The notes: generated by a model from the sequence alone, not told the origin. 64,000 bases of DNA from Fructobacillus broussonetiae (GCF_018437275.1 NZ_JAAMFK010000006.1:54222-118221); one strand, 5' to 3'. Positions 32,187 to 43,490 are shown, counted from the first letter of the stretch. Numbers and translations are program-made.

Positions 32187-32986
32187 TTTACTAACTCCAC
32201 TATGTTATTTTTCGTTTCTTCCGCGGGAACCCCGAGTGCCTGGCTCATTTCGACGGCAAAGGGTTGTGCCAAGCCGAGCTTCTTCAGTTCGGCTCCACGT
32301 TGGAAGAGTGCGTTGGGCTCCTCGTCGTAGAGGAGTTCCCCGTCGTCGATGACGGCAACACGGTCGGCTTCTTGGGCCTCTTCCATGTCATGGGTCACCA
32401 TTATCAAAGTCAGACCCGAACCATGCTTTTCTTTTAGCTCTCTTAAGGTCGACATGACCGCCTGCTTCCCTTCGGGGTCGAGCATGGCAGTCGCCTCGTC
32501 CAAAATGATGACTTTGGGCTGCAAGGCTAAGACGGAGGCCAAGGCCACCCGCTGCTTTTGCCCACCCGAAAGAGTATGCGGTTCACGGTCAGCGAAGTCT
32601 TCCATCCCGACCTGCTTTAGTGCTTGTTCAATGCGAGCAGGCATTTCGATACTTGGCATCTGACGATTCTCGAGCCCAAAGGCTACATCATCAGCCACCG
32701 TTGCACCAACGAACTGGTTATCCGGATTCTGGAAGACCATCCCAATTTGGCTACGAACTTCCGTTAACGTTTTTTCCGTTAACTTCGTACCGAAGACATG
32801 GATGTCACCCTCCTTGAAGTCCAACAGACCGAGAATGAGTTTGGCGAGTGTGGACTTACCGGAACCATTGTGGCCAACGATGGCAAGCCATTCACCTTCT
32901 TCAACCTTCATTGAAAAGTCTTTAAATAGATCCCCAGATTCTGGGTAGGAATAAGTTAAATTTTTGATTGTGATTGCGTTTGTCAT
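32162..32986 (-). CDS. ecfA1: Energy-coupling factor transporter ATPase A1
   Basis: 274 aa. Walker A GHNGSGKST, Q-loop FQNPDNQFVGATV (typical of EcfA1), signature LSGGQKQRVALASVL and Walker B VIILDEATAMLD. It pairs with EcfA2 to power vitamin uptake. First gene of the unit; a TAAAAT-like -10 is just upstream, next to a copy of the AAAGTCAGRCCCGG motif. Confidence 0.95.
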   Translation of the reverse strand: MTNAITIKNLTYSYPESGDLFKDFSMKVEEGEWLAIVGHNGSGKSTLAKLILGLLDFKEGDIHVFGTKLTEKTLTEVRSQIGMVFQNPDNQFVGATVADDVAFGLENRQMPSIEMPARIEQALKQVGMEDFADREPHTLSGGQKQRVALASVLALQPKVIILDEATAMLDPEGKQAVMSTLRELKEKHGSGLTLIMVTHDMEEAQEADRVAVIDDGELLYDEEPNALFQRGAELKKLGLAQPFAVEMSQALGVPAEETKNNIVELVNWLSQSKV

Positions 32987-33054
32987 TATCGTCTATTTTA
33001 CCATATCGGCCTGGACCGGGCCTGACTTTGCCAGCATCTAAAGAAAAAGGCATA

Positions 33055-33086
33055 CAAAAAACCCTGACCTTTCGGCCAGGGTTTTG
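33055..33086 (-). terminator. Terminator of the ribosomal cluster after rplQ
   Basis: Minus strand AACCCTGGCCGAAAGGTCAGGGTTTTTT. It separates rplQ from the ECF genes. Confidence 0.85.
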
Positions 33087-33100
33087 TTGGTTAAAAGAAA

Positions 33101-33484
33101 TTAGTCAACTAACTCCAAAATAACCATTTGTGCAGCGTCACCACGACGCTGAACAGTCTTCAAGATACGCGTGTATCCACCGTTACGTTCTGCGAAACGG
33201 GGTGCGATCTCTTCGAACAACTTCTGCAAAGCAGTTTGGATGCGGATGTTGTCGCCGTCTTCCTTGACGTCGGCAACTTCGTTACGCATGAATGCTGCTG
33301 CCTTACGGCGGGCAGACAAGTCGCCCTTCTTACCGAGCGTGATCATTTGATCGGCAGTCTTGCGGATTTCCTTGGCACGTGCTTCAGTGGTCTGAATACG
33401 TCCGTTGATCAACAAGTCCGTCGTCAAGTCACGCATCATTGCCTTACGTTGTGATGATGTACGGCCTAACTTACGGTATGACAT
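33101..33484 (-). CDS. rplQ: 50S ribosomal protein L17
   Basis: 127 aa: [20 protein letters not shown] at the N-terminus and [19 protein letters not shown] near the end. Last gene of the alpha unit, 34 bases after rpoA, and followed by a terminator. Confidence 0.99.
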   Translation of the reverse strand: MSYRKLGRTSSQRKAMMRDLTTDLLINGRIQTTEARAKEIRKTADQMITLGKKGDLSARRKAAAFMRNEVADVKEDGDNIRIQTALQKLFEEIAPRFAERNGGYTRILKTVQRRGDAAQMVILELVD

Positions 33485-33518
33485 CGGTCAATCCTCCTTT
33501 ATCTAAACTTTTGATGAA

Positions 33519-34463
33519 TTAATCTTCTTGACGGAAGCCCAAGCCCATCTCAGTCAACTTTTCTTGAATTTCGTCTAATGACTTACGTCCGAGGTTACGA
33601 ACCTTCATCATGTCGGCTTCTGAGCGGTCAGTTAACTCTTCGATAGTGTTGATGCCTGCTCGCTTCAAGCAGTTGTATGAACGAACTGACAAGTCCAAGT
33701 CTTCGATTGGAGCCGCATCAGCAGCTGCATTAACAGGTGCTTCAGACTCAACCATGACATTGGTTTCTTGTGCTACAGGGGAAATATCCGTGAACAAGTT
33801 CAGGTGTTCTGTTAGAATCTTTGAACCAAGACTCAATGCGTCAGATGGCTTGATTGAACCGTTTGTCCAAACTTCCATCGTCAACTTGTCAAAGTCATCG
33901 CGAGAACCAACACGCTTTTGTTCAACTTGGTAGTTTACTCGCTCAATTGGCGTGTAAATTGAATCAACCGTTAAAACACCGATTGGCATTTCATCACGTA
34001 GTTGCTTGTTTTCTTCAGCTGAAGCATAACCGCGACCCTTAACAGCAGTTACCGTCATGTGCAATGACTTACCGGCTGCCAAAGTTGCAATGTGCAAGTC
34101 TGGGTTAAGAACTTCAACGTCTGCTGATCCAACTAAGTCGGCAGCAGTAACGTCCTTTGGACCTTGAACATCAATTTCCAAAGAGTGTTCTTCAGCTGAT
34201 TCCGTAGCAAAGACAACTTTCTTCAGGTTTAAGATCAGCTGTGTAACGTCTTCTACCACACCATCTACAGTGGAGAATTCGTGGACAACACCATCAATTT
34301 GAACAGTGTTGATTGCTACGCCTGGAAGCGATGACAGCAAGACACGACGAAGGGAATTACCCAAAGTCGTACCATAGCCACGCTCAAGAGGCTCTACGAT
34401 GAACTTACCGTAGTTGGCATCCTCTTCGATGTTGTGAATATCTGGCTTTTCAAATTCAATCAT
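33519..34463 (-). CDS. rpoA: RNA polymerase alpha subunit
   Basis: 314 aa with N-terminal dimerisation domain ([20 protein letters not shown]) and C-terminal domain that contacts UP elements and activators ([31 protein letters not shown]). A 25-residue linker rich in Ala and Glu joins them. Confidence 0.99.
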   Translation of the reverse strand: MIEFEKPDIHNIEEDANYGKFIVEPLERGYGTTLGNSLRRVLLSSLPGVAINTVQIDGVVHEFSTVDGVVEDVTQLILNLKKVVFATESAEEHSLEIDVQGPKDVTAADLVGSADVEVLNPDLHIATLAAGKSLHMTVTAVKGRGYASAEENKQLRDEMPIGVLTVDSIYTPIERVNYQVEQKRVGSRDDFDKLTMEVWTNGSIKPSDALSLGSKILTEHLNLFTDISPVAQETNVMVESEAPVNAAADAAPIEDLDLSVRSYNCLKRAGINTIEELTDRSEADMMKVRNLGRKSLDEIQEKLTEMGLGFRQED

Positions 34464-34513
34464 CAGTTAACTCTAACCCCCCTCTTTTCAAAGCAAAATG
34501 CAATGAAAATCAA

Positions 34514-34900
34514 TTAAACACGACGACGCTTTGGTGGGCGTGATCCGTTATGGGGAACTGGGGTAACATCCTTGATTGACGTTACTTCAAGACCAGCTGC
34601 GGCCAATGCACGAATTGCTGATTCACGACCTGAACCAGGGCCCTTAACCGTTACAGCAACGGTACGCATGTTAACGTCCAATGCTGACTTAGCGGCTGCT
34701 TCAGCTGCCATTTGAGCAGCGAAAGGCGTTGACTTACGTGAACCCTTGAATCCAAGGGCACCGGCTGATGACCAGGCAACAGCGTTACCTTGTGCATCCG
34801 TAATCATGACGATCGTGTTGTTGAAAGTAGCGTGGATGTGTGCCACACCAGCTTCAATATTCTTCTTGACGCGACGCTTGCGCGTAGTGCGAACTGCCAT
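34514..34900 (-). CDS. rpsK: 30S ribosomal protein S11
   Basis: 128 aa. [20 protein letters not shown] and the basic C-terminus [12 protein letters not shown] are diagnostic. It lies on the 30S platform. Between rpsM and rpoA, as usual. Confidence 0.99.
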   Translation of the reverse strand: MAVRTTRKRRVKKNIEAGVAHIHATFNNTIVMITDAQGNAVAWSSAGALGFKGSRKSTPFAAQMAAEAAAKSALDVNMRTVAVTVKGPGSGRESAIRALAAAGLEVTSIKDVTPVPHNGSRPPKRRRV

Positions 34901-35053
34901 AATATGCCTCCTTCTTTTTCTTATAATTTCTCGGATGAGTCAAACTCATCAACATTACACAACTGTGGTTGTGATAATCATTTCTCACGAAAGTGAGGCT
35001 CTTTTTAAAAATTGGCTTAAGCCGCTTTTACATTAAAGAGTTGGTAAGAAAAA

Positions 35054-35425
35054 TTACTTCTTCTTACCTGCAATTGCCGTAGCTGGGCCTTTGCGTGTGC
35101 GGGCGTTGTTCTTCGTGTGTTGTCCACGAACGGGCAATCCCTTACGGTGACGAATACCACGGTATGCGGCGATTTCTTGCAATCCCTTGATATCAAGTGA
35201 TACCTTACGACGCAAATCACCTTCCAACTGCAAGTTCAATGAAGCGATTGCTTCACGGATCTTGTCTTCGTCATCAACTGACAAGTCACGAACACGGATG
35301 TCTTCTGAGACACCGGCCGTAGCCAAGATCTTTTGTGCAGTGTTTGAACCGATTCCGTAGATGTATGTCAACCCAATGACAATTCGCTTGTCACGGGGCA
35401 AATCGATACCTTCAATACGAGCCAT
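35054..35425 (-). CDS. rpsM: 30S ribosomal protein S13
   Basis: 123 aa. [20 protein letters not shown] at the start, [19 protein letters not shown] near the end. Contacts tRNA and the 50S bridge. The gap of 150 bases to rpsK is longer than between its neighbours and contains a weak hairpin near 34960-35005. Confidence 0.99.
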   Translation of the reverse strand: MARIEGIDLPRDKRIVIGLTYIYGIGSNTAQKILATAGVSEDIRVRDLSVDDEDKIREAIASLNLQLEGDLRRKVSLDIKGLQEIAAYRGIRHRKGLPVRGQHTKNNARTRKGPATAIAGKKK

Positions 35426-35502
35426 AACAATTTACCTCCTTTTAATATTTTGAACGAACCATAAAGTTCAATTTCAAGTGTTTTTTAGTGTTGGTAAGAA
35501 AA

Positions 35503-35622
35503 TTACTTACCTGCACGTTGCTTGTGCTTTGCGTTGGCTGGGCAAATAACCATTGTACGGCCGTTACGCTTAATTACGCGGCAAGCTTCGCACATCTTCT
35601 TTACTGATGGACGTACCTTCAT
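35503..35622 (-). CDS. rpmJ: 50S ribosomal protein L36
   Basis: 39 aa, starting at ATG 35622 behind [33 protein letters not shown] and [12 protein letters not shown]; three Cys and one His form the zinc site (C+ type). Between infA and rpsM, its standard place. Confidence 0.97.
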   Translation of the reverse strand: MKVRPSVKKMCEACRVIKRNGRTMVICPANAKHKQRAGK

Positions 35623-35668
35623 AATCTATTCCTCCTATTCGGTTAACTGATTATTGACCGAATTCCGA

Positions 35669-35884
35669 TTAACGGAACCGGTAAGTAATACGACCCTTTG
35701 TCAAGTCGTAGGGTGACATTTCAACTGTGACGCGGTCACCTGGCAAGATACGGATATAATTCTTACGAATCTTACCGGAAACATGCGCCAAGATTACCGC
35801 CCCGTTTTCAAGTTCGACTTGAAACATTGCGTTTGGCATCGTCTCTTTGACTTTACCTTCAATTTCAATGACATCGTTGGCCAC
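35669..35884 (-). CDS. infA: Translation initiation factor IF-1
   Basis: 71 aa OB-fold protein: [53 protein letters not shown]. It occupies the A site in initiation. Confidence 0.98.
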   Translation of the reverse strand: MANDVIEIEGKVKETMPNAMFQVELENGAVILAHVSGKIRKNYIRILPGDRVTVEMSPYDLTKGRITYRFR

Positions 35885-35978
35885 GCAGATTACCTCCTAT
35901 GTAACCATGTTCAACATAATCGATAAGTGCTTAACCTATCAAATTATACCAGAGTTACCTTAGTATGACAAGAAAAGC

Positions 35979-36545
35979 CTAGTTCAAGCCATTCAAGACA
36001 GTTTTAACGGCTGAATAAATCGTATCCAAGTCGCCTTCACCATCAATGGTGTGCAAGACATTGTGCTTTTCATAGTAGTCAACTAATGGCAAGTTTGCTT
36101 CCTTGTTGACTTCCAAACGGTGAGCGATAACATCTTTCGTGTCATCTGCTCGACCACGACCCAAGAGTCGTTCAACCAATACATCGTCAGAAACTTTGAA
36201 GTACAAAGTTGCGGAAACCGCATCATCACGTTCTGACAAGAATTGATCCAAGAACTTGGCTTGGTCTTCATTTCTTGGGTAGCCATCTAGCATGAATCCG
36301 TTTTTGAGCACGTCGTCTTGGTTCAACCGATCGGCGACCATGGCGTTCGTGATTTCATCAGGCACTAGATTTCCTGAGTCCATGTAGGACCGTGCCTTTT
36401 CACCCAAAGGCGTGTTTTCCTTCAAGTTCGCACGGAAGATGTCACCGGTTGAGATGTGAACCATCGGATAATCGGCAACAATCTTCTCAGCTTGGGTTCC
36501 CTTACCTGCACCAGGCAGGCCCAAAAGAATTAAGTTTTTCGTCAT
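35979..36545 (-). CDS. adk: Adenylate kinase (short-lid form)
   Basis: 188 aa. P-loop [10 protein letters not shown] (9-18), [22 protein letters not shown] and [19 protein letters not shown]. The lid insertion and zinc Cys typical of most Firmicute enzymes (about 215 aa) are missing, as known from the Leuconostoc group. Converts AMP and ATP to two ADP. Between secY and infA. Confidence 0.97.
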   Translation of the reverse strand: MTKNLILLGLPGAGKGTQAEKIVADYPMVHISTGDIFRANLKENTPLGEKARSYMDSGNLVPDEITNAMVADRLNQDDVLKNGFMLDGYPRNEDQAKFLDQFLSERDDAVSATLYFKVSDDVLVERLLGRGRADDTKDVIAHRLEVNKEANLPLVDYYEKHNVLHTIDGEGDLDTIYSAVKTVLNGLN

Positions 36546-36565
36546 GACGAGACTCCTTTTTTAAA

Positions 36566-37864
36566 CTAGCGGATGAACCCAACATAGTTTTTCTTTTGCA
36601 GCAAACCATCGATTTGACGAAGCAAATCGAGGGTTACCCCGATTGTGATCAGAAGGGAAGTTCCTCCCAATCCAATCTTTTCGTTCAATCCCCATACATC
36701 CGAAGCAATCAACGGTACCAAGGCAACAAAACCAAGGTAGAGGGATCCAACAAATGAAAGTCGCAGCAACATCTTAGTGATGAACTGTTGTGTTTCAACA
36801 CCAGGACGTACTGGGACAATGTAGGCGCCTTGCTTTTGAAGGTTTTCAGAAAGCTTTTCTGGGTTAACCTGAACAAAGGCGTAGAAGTAAGTAAAGAGGA
36901 TGATCATAACAGTATAGAAGATCGCTCCGGTCGTCGTCTGCATTGAGAAGATTTCCTTTAAGATCTTGAACCATTGTTCACCAGAGTACTTACTCTGAAA
37001 GGCGAAAAGAATGGTTTGTGGTGTGGAAATCAATGACGATGCAAAGATAACCGGGATAACACCAGAAACGTTCAACTTCAGAGGTAGGTAGGCTTCTGAA
37101 CCATAAGATACAGCAGACCGCGTGTATTGGATCTGAAGCTTACGAGAAGCTTCGTAGAACCAAGTCGTAATCCCAATTACCAAAATAATGGCAAGTACGA
37201 GGACGGTCACAAACACCCAACCATTAACTTGTTGAGACTTTGAAGCCTGCAACACGTTTTCCTTGAAGATGTCATAGAAAGAACTTGGGGTTTGGGAAAT
37301 GATACCAGAGAAGATGATCATGGAAACACCGTTTCCAAGTCCCTTTTCGGTAATCATTTCACCGAGCCACATGGCAAAGAAAGTACCCATTGTCATGACC
37401 GAACCAATCAAAAGGAAAGAGGTCACGTTATTGGTTTGCTTGACCAAGCCATAGGCGGCTAAGGAGTTGAAACCAGCCGTAATTCCGACTGATTGCAAAA
37501 AGGCAAAGACGATCGTTAAATACCGGGTTGCTTGATTCAGCTTCCGGCGACCAACTTCACCTTGCTTACTCCATTCGACAAAACGCGGCACGATATCTAA
37601 CTGCAGCAACTGCACAACGATTTGCGCAGTAACATAGGGTGAAACTCCCATCGCAAAGAGGGAGAAATTCAACAATCCCCCACCCGAGAAGATATTTAAG
37701 ATGTTAAGCAAGCCAGAGTTAGCCACTGACTGCAAAGCAGCAGGGTTAACACCTGGAACCGTAATGTGAACACCAATTCGGTAAACGAAAAGGATAAAGA
37801 CGGTCCAAAGCATCTTTTTGCGAATATCTTGTTGACGGATGGCATTAAATAACGTGCGGAACAT
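36566..37864 (-). CDS. secY: Protein translocase subunit SecY
   Basis: 432 aa with ten membrane helices. The N-terminal IRKKMLWTVFILFVYRIGVHI, the plug region FSGGGLLNFSLFAMGVSPYV and the C-terminal LLRQIDGLLQKKNYVGFIR are typical. It forms the channel for SecA-driven export. Overlaps rplO by one base. Confidence 0.99.
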   Translation of the reverse strand: MFRTLFNAIRQQDIRKKMLWTVFILFVYRIGVHITVPGVNPAALQSVANSGLLNILNIFSGGGLLNFSLFAMGVSPYVTAQIVVQLLQLDIVPRFVEWSKQGEVGRRKLNQATRYLTIVFAFLQSVGITAGFNSLAAYGLVKQTNNVTSFLLIGSVMTMGTFFAMWLGEMITEKGLGNGVSMIIFSGIISQTPSSFYDIFKENVLQASKSQQVNGWVFVTVLVLAIILVIGITTWFYEASRKLQIQYTRSAVSYGSEAYLPLKLNVSGVIPVIFASSLISTPQTILFAFQSKYSGEQWFKILKEIFSMQTTTGAIFYTVMIILFTYFYAFVQVNPEKLSENLQKQGAYIVPVRPGVETQQFITKMLLRLSFVGSLYLGFVALVPLIASDVWGLNEKIGLGGTSLLITIGVTLDLLRQIDGLLQKKNYVGFIR

Positions 37865-38298
37865 TAAATCACCTCGGTGTTTCCACCAGCTTGTTCGATT
37901 GCCTTAGCAGCGGCTGCTGAGAACTTGTGTGCCTTAACAGTCAACTTCTTATCAAGTTGTCCGTTGGCCAAGATCTTAACGCCGTCTTTTTGGTTCTTTA
38001 CGAGACCAGATTCAATCAACAAAGCAGGCGTTACTTCAGTTCCGTTATCAAAGACGTTCAACTTGTCCAAGTTAACAACGGCGAATTCCTTACGTGAAAT
38101 GTTAGTAAATCCACGCTTTGGAATACGACGGTACAAAGGCATTTGTCCACCTTCGAATCCAAGACGAGTCTTTGAACGAGCCTTTTGACCCTTTTGACCA
38201 CGTCCAGATGTCTTACCGTTTCCGGCAGATGTACCACGACCTACACGGTTGCGTACTGAGCGTGAGCCAGCAGCAGGTTGTAATTCGTTCAATTCCAT
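37864..38298 (-). CDS. rplO: 50S ribosomal protein L15
   Basis: 144 aa. [40 protein letters not shown] and [13 protein letters not shown]. Start at 38298 behind AAAGGAGGGACCAACC. Confidence 0.99.
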   Translation of the reverse strand: MELNELQPAAGSRSVRNRVGRGTSAGNGKTSGRGQKGQKARSKTRLGFEGGQMPLYRRIPKRGFTNISRKEFAVVNLDKLNVFDNGTEVTPALLIESGLVKNQKDGVKILANGQLDKKLTVKAHKFSAAAAKAIEQAGGNTEVI

Positions 38299-38326
38299 GG
38301 TTGGTCCCTCCTTTTCTAAATTTTTA

Positions 38327-38509
38327 TTACTTTACTTCTTCAACAGAGATCAAGTGTGCAATATGGAAAATTGCACCACGTGTCGCTGCGTTGTCTGGCT
38401 TCACCACTGAGCTTGATACCCGGTTAAGTCCAAGTGACTTAACGATGGCACGTTGCTTAGGCAAGCGATGAGCCGCACTCTTAATCAAAGTGATCTTCAA
38501 ATCAGCCAT
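38327..38509 (-). CDS. rpmD: 50S ribosomal protein L30
   Basis: 60 aa. [40 protein letters not shown]. Standard length and place between rpsE and rplO. Confidence 0.98.
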   Translation of the reverse strand: MADLKITLIKSAAHRLPKQRAIVKSLGLNRVSSSVVKPDNAATRGAIFHIAHLISVEEVK

Positions 38510-38520
38510 TGTATCGCTCC

Positions 38521-39027
38521 TTATTCAGCCAAGTGTTCCAAAGAAACACCACGCATCTTTGCAACATCGTTTGCGTCCTTCAACTTTGACAAACCATCAA
38601 AAGTTGCACGGACAACGTTAACTGGTGTAGATGAACCAAGTGACTTAGCAGTCACATCGTTGATTCCAGCCAATTCCATAACGGAACGAGTAGAACCACC
38701 TGCGGCCACCCCGGCACCTTCTTCGGCTGGCTTGATCAAAATCTTACCACCAGCGTGTTCTCCAAGAACATCGTGAGGAATAGTCGTACCAACCATTGGG
38801 ACAGTAATCAAGTTGCGCTTTGCATCTTCAACGGCCTTACGGATAGCTTCTGGCACTTCTTGCGCCTTACCAGTTCCGAAACCTACGTGTCCTTGCTTGT
38901 CACCAACGACAACCAAAGCACCGAAGCGCAAACGACGTCCACCCTTAACAACCTTGGTAACACGGTTAATTGCGACAACGTTTTCTTCTAATTCACCTAA
39001 TTCTTTAGGGTTTACGAATTCAACCAT
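38521..39027 (-). CDS. rpsE: 30S ribosomal protein S5
   Basis: 168 aa. [40 protein letters not shown] and [20 protein letters not shown]. Accuracy-related protein next to S4 and S12. Confidence 0.99.
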   Translation of the reverse strand: MVEFVNPKELGELEENVVAINRVTKVVKGGRRLRFGALVVVGDKQGHVGFGTGKAQEVPEAIRKAVEDAKRNLITVPMVGTTIPHDVLGEHAGGKILIKPAEEGAGVAAGGSTRSVMELAGINDVTAKSLGSSTPVNVVRATFDGLSKLKDANDVAKMRGVSLEHLAE

Positions 39028-39046
39028 TTGTTTATTCCTCCTTTCC

Positions 39047-39400
39047 TTAGAACTTCAAGCCGTTTTCACGGGCTGAGTCAGCCAACGCCTTGATACGTCC
39101 GTGATAGACGTAACCACCACGATCAAAGACAACTTCTTCGATCTTAGCAGCCTTGGCGTTCTTGGCGATCATCTCACCAACCTTAACGGCTTGTTCTACC
39201 TTAGTACCGGTAACATCGGCACTTTGACTTGAGGCACTTGCTAGCGTTACACCCGCTACGTCATCAATCAATTGAGCGTAGATGTTTACATTAGAACGGA
39301 AAACGTTCAAACGTGGGCGAGCAGCAGTACCAGAGACTTTTCCGCGGACGCGCTTGTGGCGACGTGCACGGAGCTTGTTCTTATCTGGTTTTGAAATCAT
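39047..39400 (-). CDS. rplR: 50S ribosomal protein L18
   Basis: 117 aa from the ATG at 39400 ([20 protein letters not shown]), which follows AAAAGGAAAG; the upstream in-frame codon lacks a ribosome site. [20 protein letters not shown] near the end. Binds 5S rRNA. Confidence 0.98.
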   Translation of the reverse strand: MISKPDKNKLRARRHKRVRGKVSGTAARPRLNVFRSNVNIYAQLIDDVAGVTLASASSQSADVTGTKVEQAVKVGEMIAKNAKAAKIEEVVFDRGGYVYHGRIKALADSARENGLKF

Positions 39401-39490
39401 AGCTGTGCTTTCCTTTTCTAGGCGGCTCAAGCCACCTGTTCAAATAAAATTTTTGTATCAATAATAAGACGGTTTATGAAAGCTTTAAGC

Positions 39491-40027
39491 TTACTTACCA
39501 GTCTTACCTTCCTTACGCTTAACAACTTCGTTTTCGTAACGAATTCCCTTACCCTTGTATGGTTCGGGTGGGCGTACGGCGCGAACTTCAGCGGCAAAGT
39601 CACCGACCAATTGCTTTGAAATTCCTGAAATCTTGATCGTCAAAGCATCTGGTACTTCAACTTCCAAGCCTTCGCGTTGTTCAAAGTTAACTGGGTGTGA
39701 GTAACCAACTGACAAGTTCAAAGTTGAACCTTGCTTTGCAGCACGGTAACCAACTCCGACCATCTTCAACGTCTTAGTGAAACCATTGGTAACACCTTCG
39801 ATCAAGTTGATGAAGTTTGCAGTGGTCGTACCGTGCAATGCACGGTGCTTCTTATCTTCGGCTGCACGAGTGAAACGAACTTCAGTTCCGTCCATGTGCA
39901 TCGTGATTTCAGGGTTGATGTTGTATGACAATTCACCCTTAGGTCCCTTAACCGTTACGTGTTGTCCGTCCTGCTTAACTTCAACGCCAGCAGGTACAGT
40001 AACTACTTGATTTCCAATACGGCTCAT
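39491..40027 (-). CDS. rplF: 50S ribosomal protein L6
   Basis: 178 aa, full length: [40 protein letters not shown] and the C-terminal [20 protein letters not shown]. Sits near the GTPase centre. Confidence 0.99.
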   Translation of the reverse strand: MSRIGNQVVTVPAGVEVKQDGQHVTVKGPKGELSYNINPEITMHMDGTEVRFTRAAEDKKHRALHGTTTANFINLIEGVTNGFTKTLKMVGVGYRAAKQGSTLNLSVGYSHPVNFEQREGLEVEVPDALTIKISGISKQLVGDFAAEVRAVRPPEPYKGKGIRYENEVVKRKEGKTGK

Positions 40028-40051
40028 GGTAAGTCTCCTTTCTTAGATATA

Positions 40052-40450
40052 TTACCAAACGTAAGCCAGCACTTCGCCACCGACTTGCTTAGCACGTGCT
40101 ACCTTATCAGTTACAACTCCGTTTGAAGTTGAAACAATGGCGATACCAAGGCCATTCAAGACCTTTGGCATGTCTTCAGCCTTTACGTATTTACGCAAAC
40201 CTGGCTTTGACACACGCTTAATACCAGTGATGACACGCTTTTGATCTTCCCCGTACTTCAAGAATACGTTGATAACACCTTGCTTGTTGTCTTCAATGTA
40301 TTCTACATCACGGATGAAACCTTCTTGCTTCAAGATCTCAGCAATGCTCTTCTTCATTTTTGATGCTGGAATTTGAACGGAAGCGTGACGGGCCAAGTTG
40401 GCGTTACGAATCCGAGTCAAAAAATCAGCGATTGGATCAGTCATAGACAT
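40052..40450 (-). CDS. rpsH: 30S ribosomal protein S8
   Basis: 132 aa. [40 protein letters not shown]. Two ATGs are possible (40450 and 40444); the first is ten bases after AAAGGAGGAT. The usual upstream gene rpsN is missing here. Confidence 0.98.
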   Translation of the reverse strand: MSMTDPIADFLTRIRNANLARHASVQIPASKMKKSIAEILKQEGFIRDVEYIEDNKQGVINVFLKYGEDQKRVITGIKRVSKPGLRKYVKAEDMPKVLNGLGIAIVSTSNGVVTDKVARAKQVGGEVLAYVW

Positions 40451-40574
40451 CTATCGATATCCTCCTTTTATAATTTTGAACGTGACAACAATTGACACGC
40501 TCTTAAGAAAAAGAGAAGTAATTCTCTTCTTCTTAAAAACGTGCCACTCGTTAGAGTGACCGTTTTTAAATTGT
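40451..40574 (-). promoter_or_regulatory. Intergenic hairpins in place of rpsN
   Basis: 124 bases between rplE and rpsH with two stem-loops on the minus strand: AAAACGGTCACTCTAACGAG with TGGCACGTTTTT, and TTAAGAAGAAGAGAATTACT with TCTCTTTTTCTTAA. The first ends in a T-run and looks like a leaky terminator. They may tune transcription or bind a ribosomal protein. Confidence 0.5.
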
Positions 40575-41117
40575 TTACTTAGCGAAAGGCATGCCCAAGC
40601 CAGCCAACAATTCATAACCTTCTTCGTCAGTTTGTGCAGTCGTTACAACAACGATGTCCAAACCACGAACCTTGTTAACCTTGTCAAAGTCGATTTCAGG
40701 GAAAATCAACTGTTCACGGATTCCCAACGTGTAGTTTCCGCGACCATCAAAGGCCTTACCAGAAACACCGTGGAAGTCACGAACACGTGGCAAAGAGATG
40801 TTAATCAACTTGTCCATGAATTCGTACATACGGTCTCCGCGCAAAGTAACCTTCGCTCCGATTGCCATACCTTCACGCAAACGGAATCCGGCGATTGACT
40901 TCTTAGCACGCGTAATTACTGGTTGTTGCCCAGCAATTTGCTTCAATTCTTCAACCGCTTCATCGAGGTTCTTGGAGTTTGACACGGCATCACCAACACC
41001 CATGTTCAAAACGATCTTTTCGATCTTAGGTGCTTGCATGATTGACGTGAAGTTAAACTTCTTGATCAAAGCAGGTTGAACTTCATTAACATATTTTTCT
41101 TTTAATTCATTTGCCAT
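40575..41117 (-). CDS. rplE: 50S ribosomal protein L5
   Basis: 180 aa. [60 protein letters not shown]. Binds 5S rRNA and the P-site tRNA. Confidence 0.99.
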   Translation of the reverse strand: MANELKEKYVNEVQPALIKKFNFTSIMQAPKIEKIVLNMGVGDAVSNSKNLDEAVEELKQIAGQQPVITRAKKSIAGFRLREGMAIGAKVTLRGDRMYEFMDKLINISLPRVRDFHGVSGKAFDGRGNYTLGIREQLIFPEIDFDKVNKVRGLDIVVVTTAQTDEEGYELLAGLGMPFAK

Positions 41118-41154
41118 GATAATGATTTCTACCTTTCAAATATATAGCTTTTAA

Positions 41155-41463
41155 TTAGCCCAACTTGTTGCCGGACTTCTTAGCAAAACGTACTTTCTTT
41201 CCGTCTTCAAACTTGTATCCAACCTTAGTTGGTTCGTTAGTTGAAGGGTCAAGTACTTGCAAGTTTGATGCGTGGATAGGTGCTTCAGTATCGATAACAC
41301 CACCCTGTGGGTATTCGTTAGAAGGCTTTTGATGCTTCTTAACGAGGTTTACGCCTTCGACAACAACACGGTTCTTAGAATCAACAGTCTTAGTAACTGT
41401 TCCTTCCTTACCCTTGTCCTTACCTGCAATGACGCGAACCTTATCACCTGTTTTTACAAACAT
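41155..41463 (-). CDS. rplX: 50S ribosomal protein L24
   Basis: 102 aa from the ATG at 41463 behind [35 protein letters not shown] (KOW motif). The open frame extends upstream into rplN, but only this start has a ribosome site. Assembly initiator of the 50S subunit. Confidence 0.98.
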   Translation of the reverse strand: MFVKTGDKVRVIAGKDKGKEGTVTKTVDSKNRVVVEGVNLVKKHQKPSNEYPQGGVIDTEAPIHASNLQVLDPSTNEPTKVGYKFEDGKKVRFAKKSGNKLG

Positions 41464-41485
41464 GATTGGCTCCTCCTTGTAAGTA

Positions 41486-41854
41486 TTAGAGCACTTCTGG
41501 TGCCAATGAAACGATACGCGTGTAGTTAGCGTCACGCAATTCACGTGCAACTGGGCCAAAAATACGCGTTCCAACTGGTGACTTGTCATCCTTAACGATA
41601 ACAGCAGCGTTTTCATCGAAGTTGATGTATGAACCGTCAGTACGACGAACATCAGATACAGTACGTACGATGACAGCCTTTACGACGTCACCCTTCTTAA
41701 CGTTACCACCAGGAATAGCTTGCTTAACAGTGGCAACAATCATGTCACCGATGCCAGCAACCTTACGGCCAGAACCACCGAGCACTTTAATCGTCAAGAT
41801 TTCACGTGCACCAGAGTTATCAGCCACTTTCAAACGACTCTCTTGTTGAATCAT
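41486..41854 (-). CDS. rplN: 50S ribosomal protein L14
   Basis: 122 aa. [60 protein letters not shown]. Full length. Confidence 0.99.
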   Translation of the reverse strand: MIQQESRLKVADNSGAREILTIKVLGGSGRKVAGIGDMIVATVKQAIPGGNVKKGDVVKAVIVRTVSDVRRTDGSYINFDENAAVIVKDDKSPVGTRIFGPVARELRDANYTRIVSLAPEVL

Positions 41855-41901
41855 GGTTCATCCTCCTTGTTAGCAATAATTACAGACGATTGGTTTCCTA
41901 A

Positions 41902-42168
41902 TTAAAGGATAACGGCCTCTTCAATGACCTTAACCAAACGGAAGTGCTTCGTTGCAGACAAAGGACGAGTTTCCATGATTTCAACGATGTCGCCTTGCTT
42001 GGCGATGTTGTTTTCATCATGGGCCTTAAACTTCTTCGTATAGCGAACTCGCTTACCATATACTGGGTGGTTGACGTAAGTGTCAACGGCAACAGTAATT
42101 GTCTTTTCCATCTTGTCGGAAACGACACGGCCGCGGTTGACCTTACGAGCGTTACGTTCTTCACTCAT
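41902..42168 (-). CDS. rpsQ: 30S ribosomal protein S17
   Basis: 88 aa. [40 protein letters not shown] and [20 protein letters not shown]. Full length. Confidence 0.99.
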   Translation of the reverse strand: MSEERNARKVNRGRVVSDKMEKTITVAVDTYVNHPVYGKRVRYTKKFKAHDENNIAKQGDIVEIMETRPLSATKHFRLVKVIEEAVIL

Positions 42169-42190
42169 TTTTCAGCTTCTTCCTTTCGTC

Positions 42191-42397
42191 TTACTTGTTG
42201 GCTTGTGCCAACTGTTGTGCACGAATGACAGTCTTCACACGTGCGATGTCCTTACGAACTTTTGAAATACGGGCCGTGTTTTCCAATTGACCAGTAGCCA
42301 GTTGGAAACGAAGGTTGAACAATTCTTCCTTGAATTCGGCTTCGCGCTTTTGCAAATCCGCAAGTGACAAAGCGTTTAATTCATTTGCTTTAGCCAT
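42191..42397 (-). CDS. rpmC: 50S ribosomal protein L29
   Basis: 68 aa. [20 protein letters not shown] and [20 protein letters not shown]. Its ATG overlaps the rplP stop by one base (coupling). Confidence 0.98.
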   Translation of the reverse strand: MAKANELNALSLADLQKREAEFKEELFNLRFQLATGQLENTARISKVRKDIARVKTVIRAQQLAQANK

Positions 42398-42810
42398 TAT
42401 TCAGCCTCCCGAGCAATAATCTTTGTACGTACAGGCAACTTGTGTTGTGCGAGGCGCAATGCCTCGAGGGCAACTGGCTTAGCCACGCCACCAACTTCGA
42501 ACATTACCTTACCACGCTTAACTGGGGCAACCCATCCTTCAGGACTACCCTTACCGTTACCCATTCGAACACCAACACCCTTAGATGTATATGACAAGTG
42601 AGGGAAGATCTTGATCCAGACCTTACCACCACGCTTCATATAACGGGTCATTGCAATACGGGCAGCTTCGATTTGCCGGTTAGAGATCCAGCTTGAAGTC
42701 ACTGCTTGCAAGCCGTAATCACCGAAGGCAACCGTCTTTCCACCCTTCGCTTCACCACGCATGTGGCCACGGTGTGGACGACGGAATTTAACACGCTTTG
42801 GTACTAACAT
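42397..42810 (-). CDS. rplP: 50S ribosomal protein L16
   Basis: 137 aa from the ATG at 42810 ([20 protein letters not shown]) behind [36 protein letters not shown] is diagnostic. Organises the tRNA sites of the 50S subunit. Confidence 0.99.
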   Translation of the reverse strand: MLVPKRVKFRRPHRGHMRGEAKGGKTVAFGDYGLQAVTSSWISNRQIEAARIAMTRYMKRGGKVWIKIFPHLSYTSKGVGVRMGNGKGSPEGWVAPVKRGKVMFEVGGVAKPVALEALRLAQHKLPVRTKIIAREAE

Positions 42811-42824
42811 GTCTGCTTCCCTCC

Positions 42825-43490
42825 TTAGTTCTTCTTCTTTGGCAACACATCTCCACGGTAGATCCAAGTCTTGATACCCAAGTTACCGTAAGCAGTTGAT
42901 GCTTCGTCCCATGAGTAATCAATGTCGGCACGGAGTGTGTGGAGCGGAACAGTTCCTTCAGTGTACTGTTCGATACGTGACATATCTGCCCCGTTCAAAC
43001 GACCTGAAACAACAACCTTGATTCCCTTTGCGCCGGCGCGGCGGGCACGTTGAATAGCACCACGCATTGCGCGACGGAAGGCAACACGGCGTTCCAAATC
43101 ACCAGCGATTTGCATACCCACGAGGTGAGCTTGCAAGTCTGGCTTCTTAATTTCAACAATGTTGATGAAGACACGCTTGTGGCGTCCACGTTCATCAACG
43201 TTCGTCAACTTAGCTAATTGTGTCCGCAACTTTTCAACTTCGGAACCACCCTTACCAATAACCATTCCTGGCTTGGCAGTGTGCAAAGTCAAATCGATAC
43301 GTGACTTAGTTGAGCGTTCGATTTCGACACGGTCAACTGAAGCGTCCGTCAAGTTTTCTTCGATGTACTTGCGGATACGCAAGTCTTCAAGAAGTTGGTT
43401 AGAAAAGTCTGCCTTATCAGCAAACCACTTCGCATCCCAGTCACGGATGACACCGACACGGAAGCCAGTTGGGTTAATCTTTTGACCCAT
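42825..43490 (-). CDS. rpsC: 30S ribosomal protein S3
   Basis: 221 aa. [20 protein letters not shown], the KH-domain motif [14 protein letters not shown] and [20 protein letters not shown]. Part of the mRNA entry site. Overlaps rplV by one base. Confidence 0.99.
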   Translation of the reverse strand: MGQKINPTGFRVGVIRDWDAKWFADKADFSNQLLEDLRIRKYIEENLTDASVDRVEIERSTKSRIDLTLHTAKPGMVIGKGGSEVEKLRTQLAKLTNVDERGRHKRVFINIVEIKKPDLQAHLVGMQIAGDLERRVAFRRAMRGAIQRARRAGAKGIKVVVSGRLNGADMSRIEQYTEGTVPLHTLRADIDYSWDEASTAYGNLGIKTWIYRGDVLPKKKN

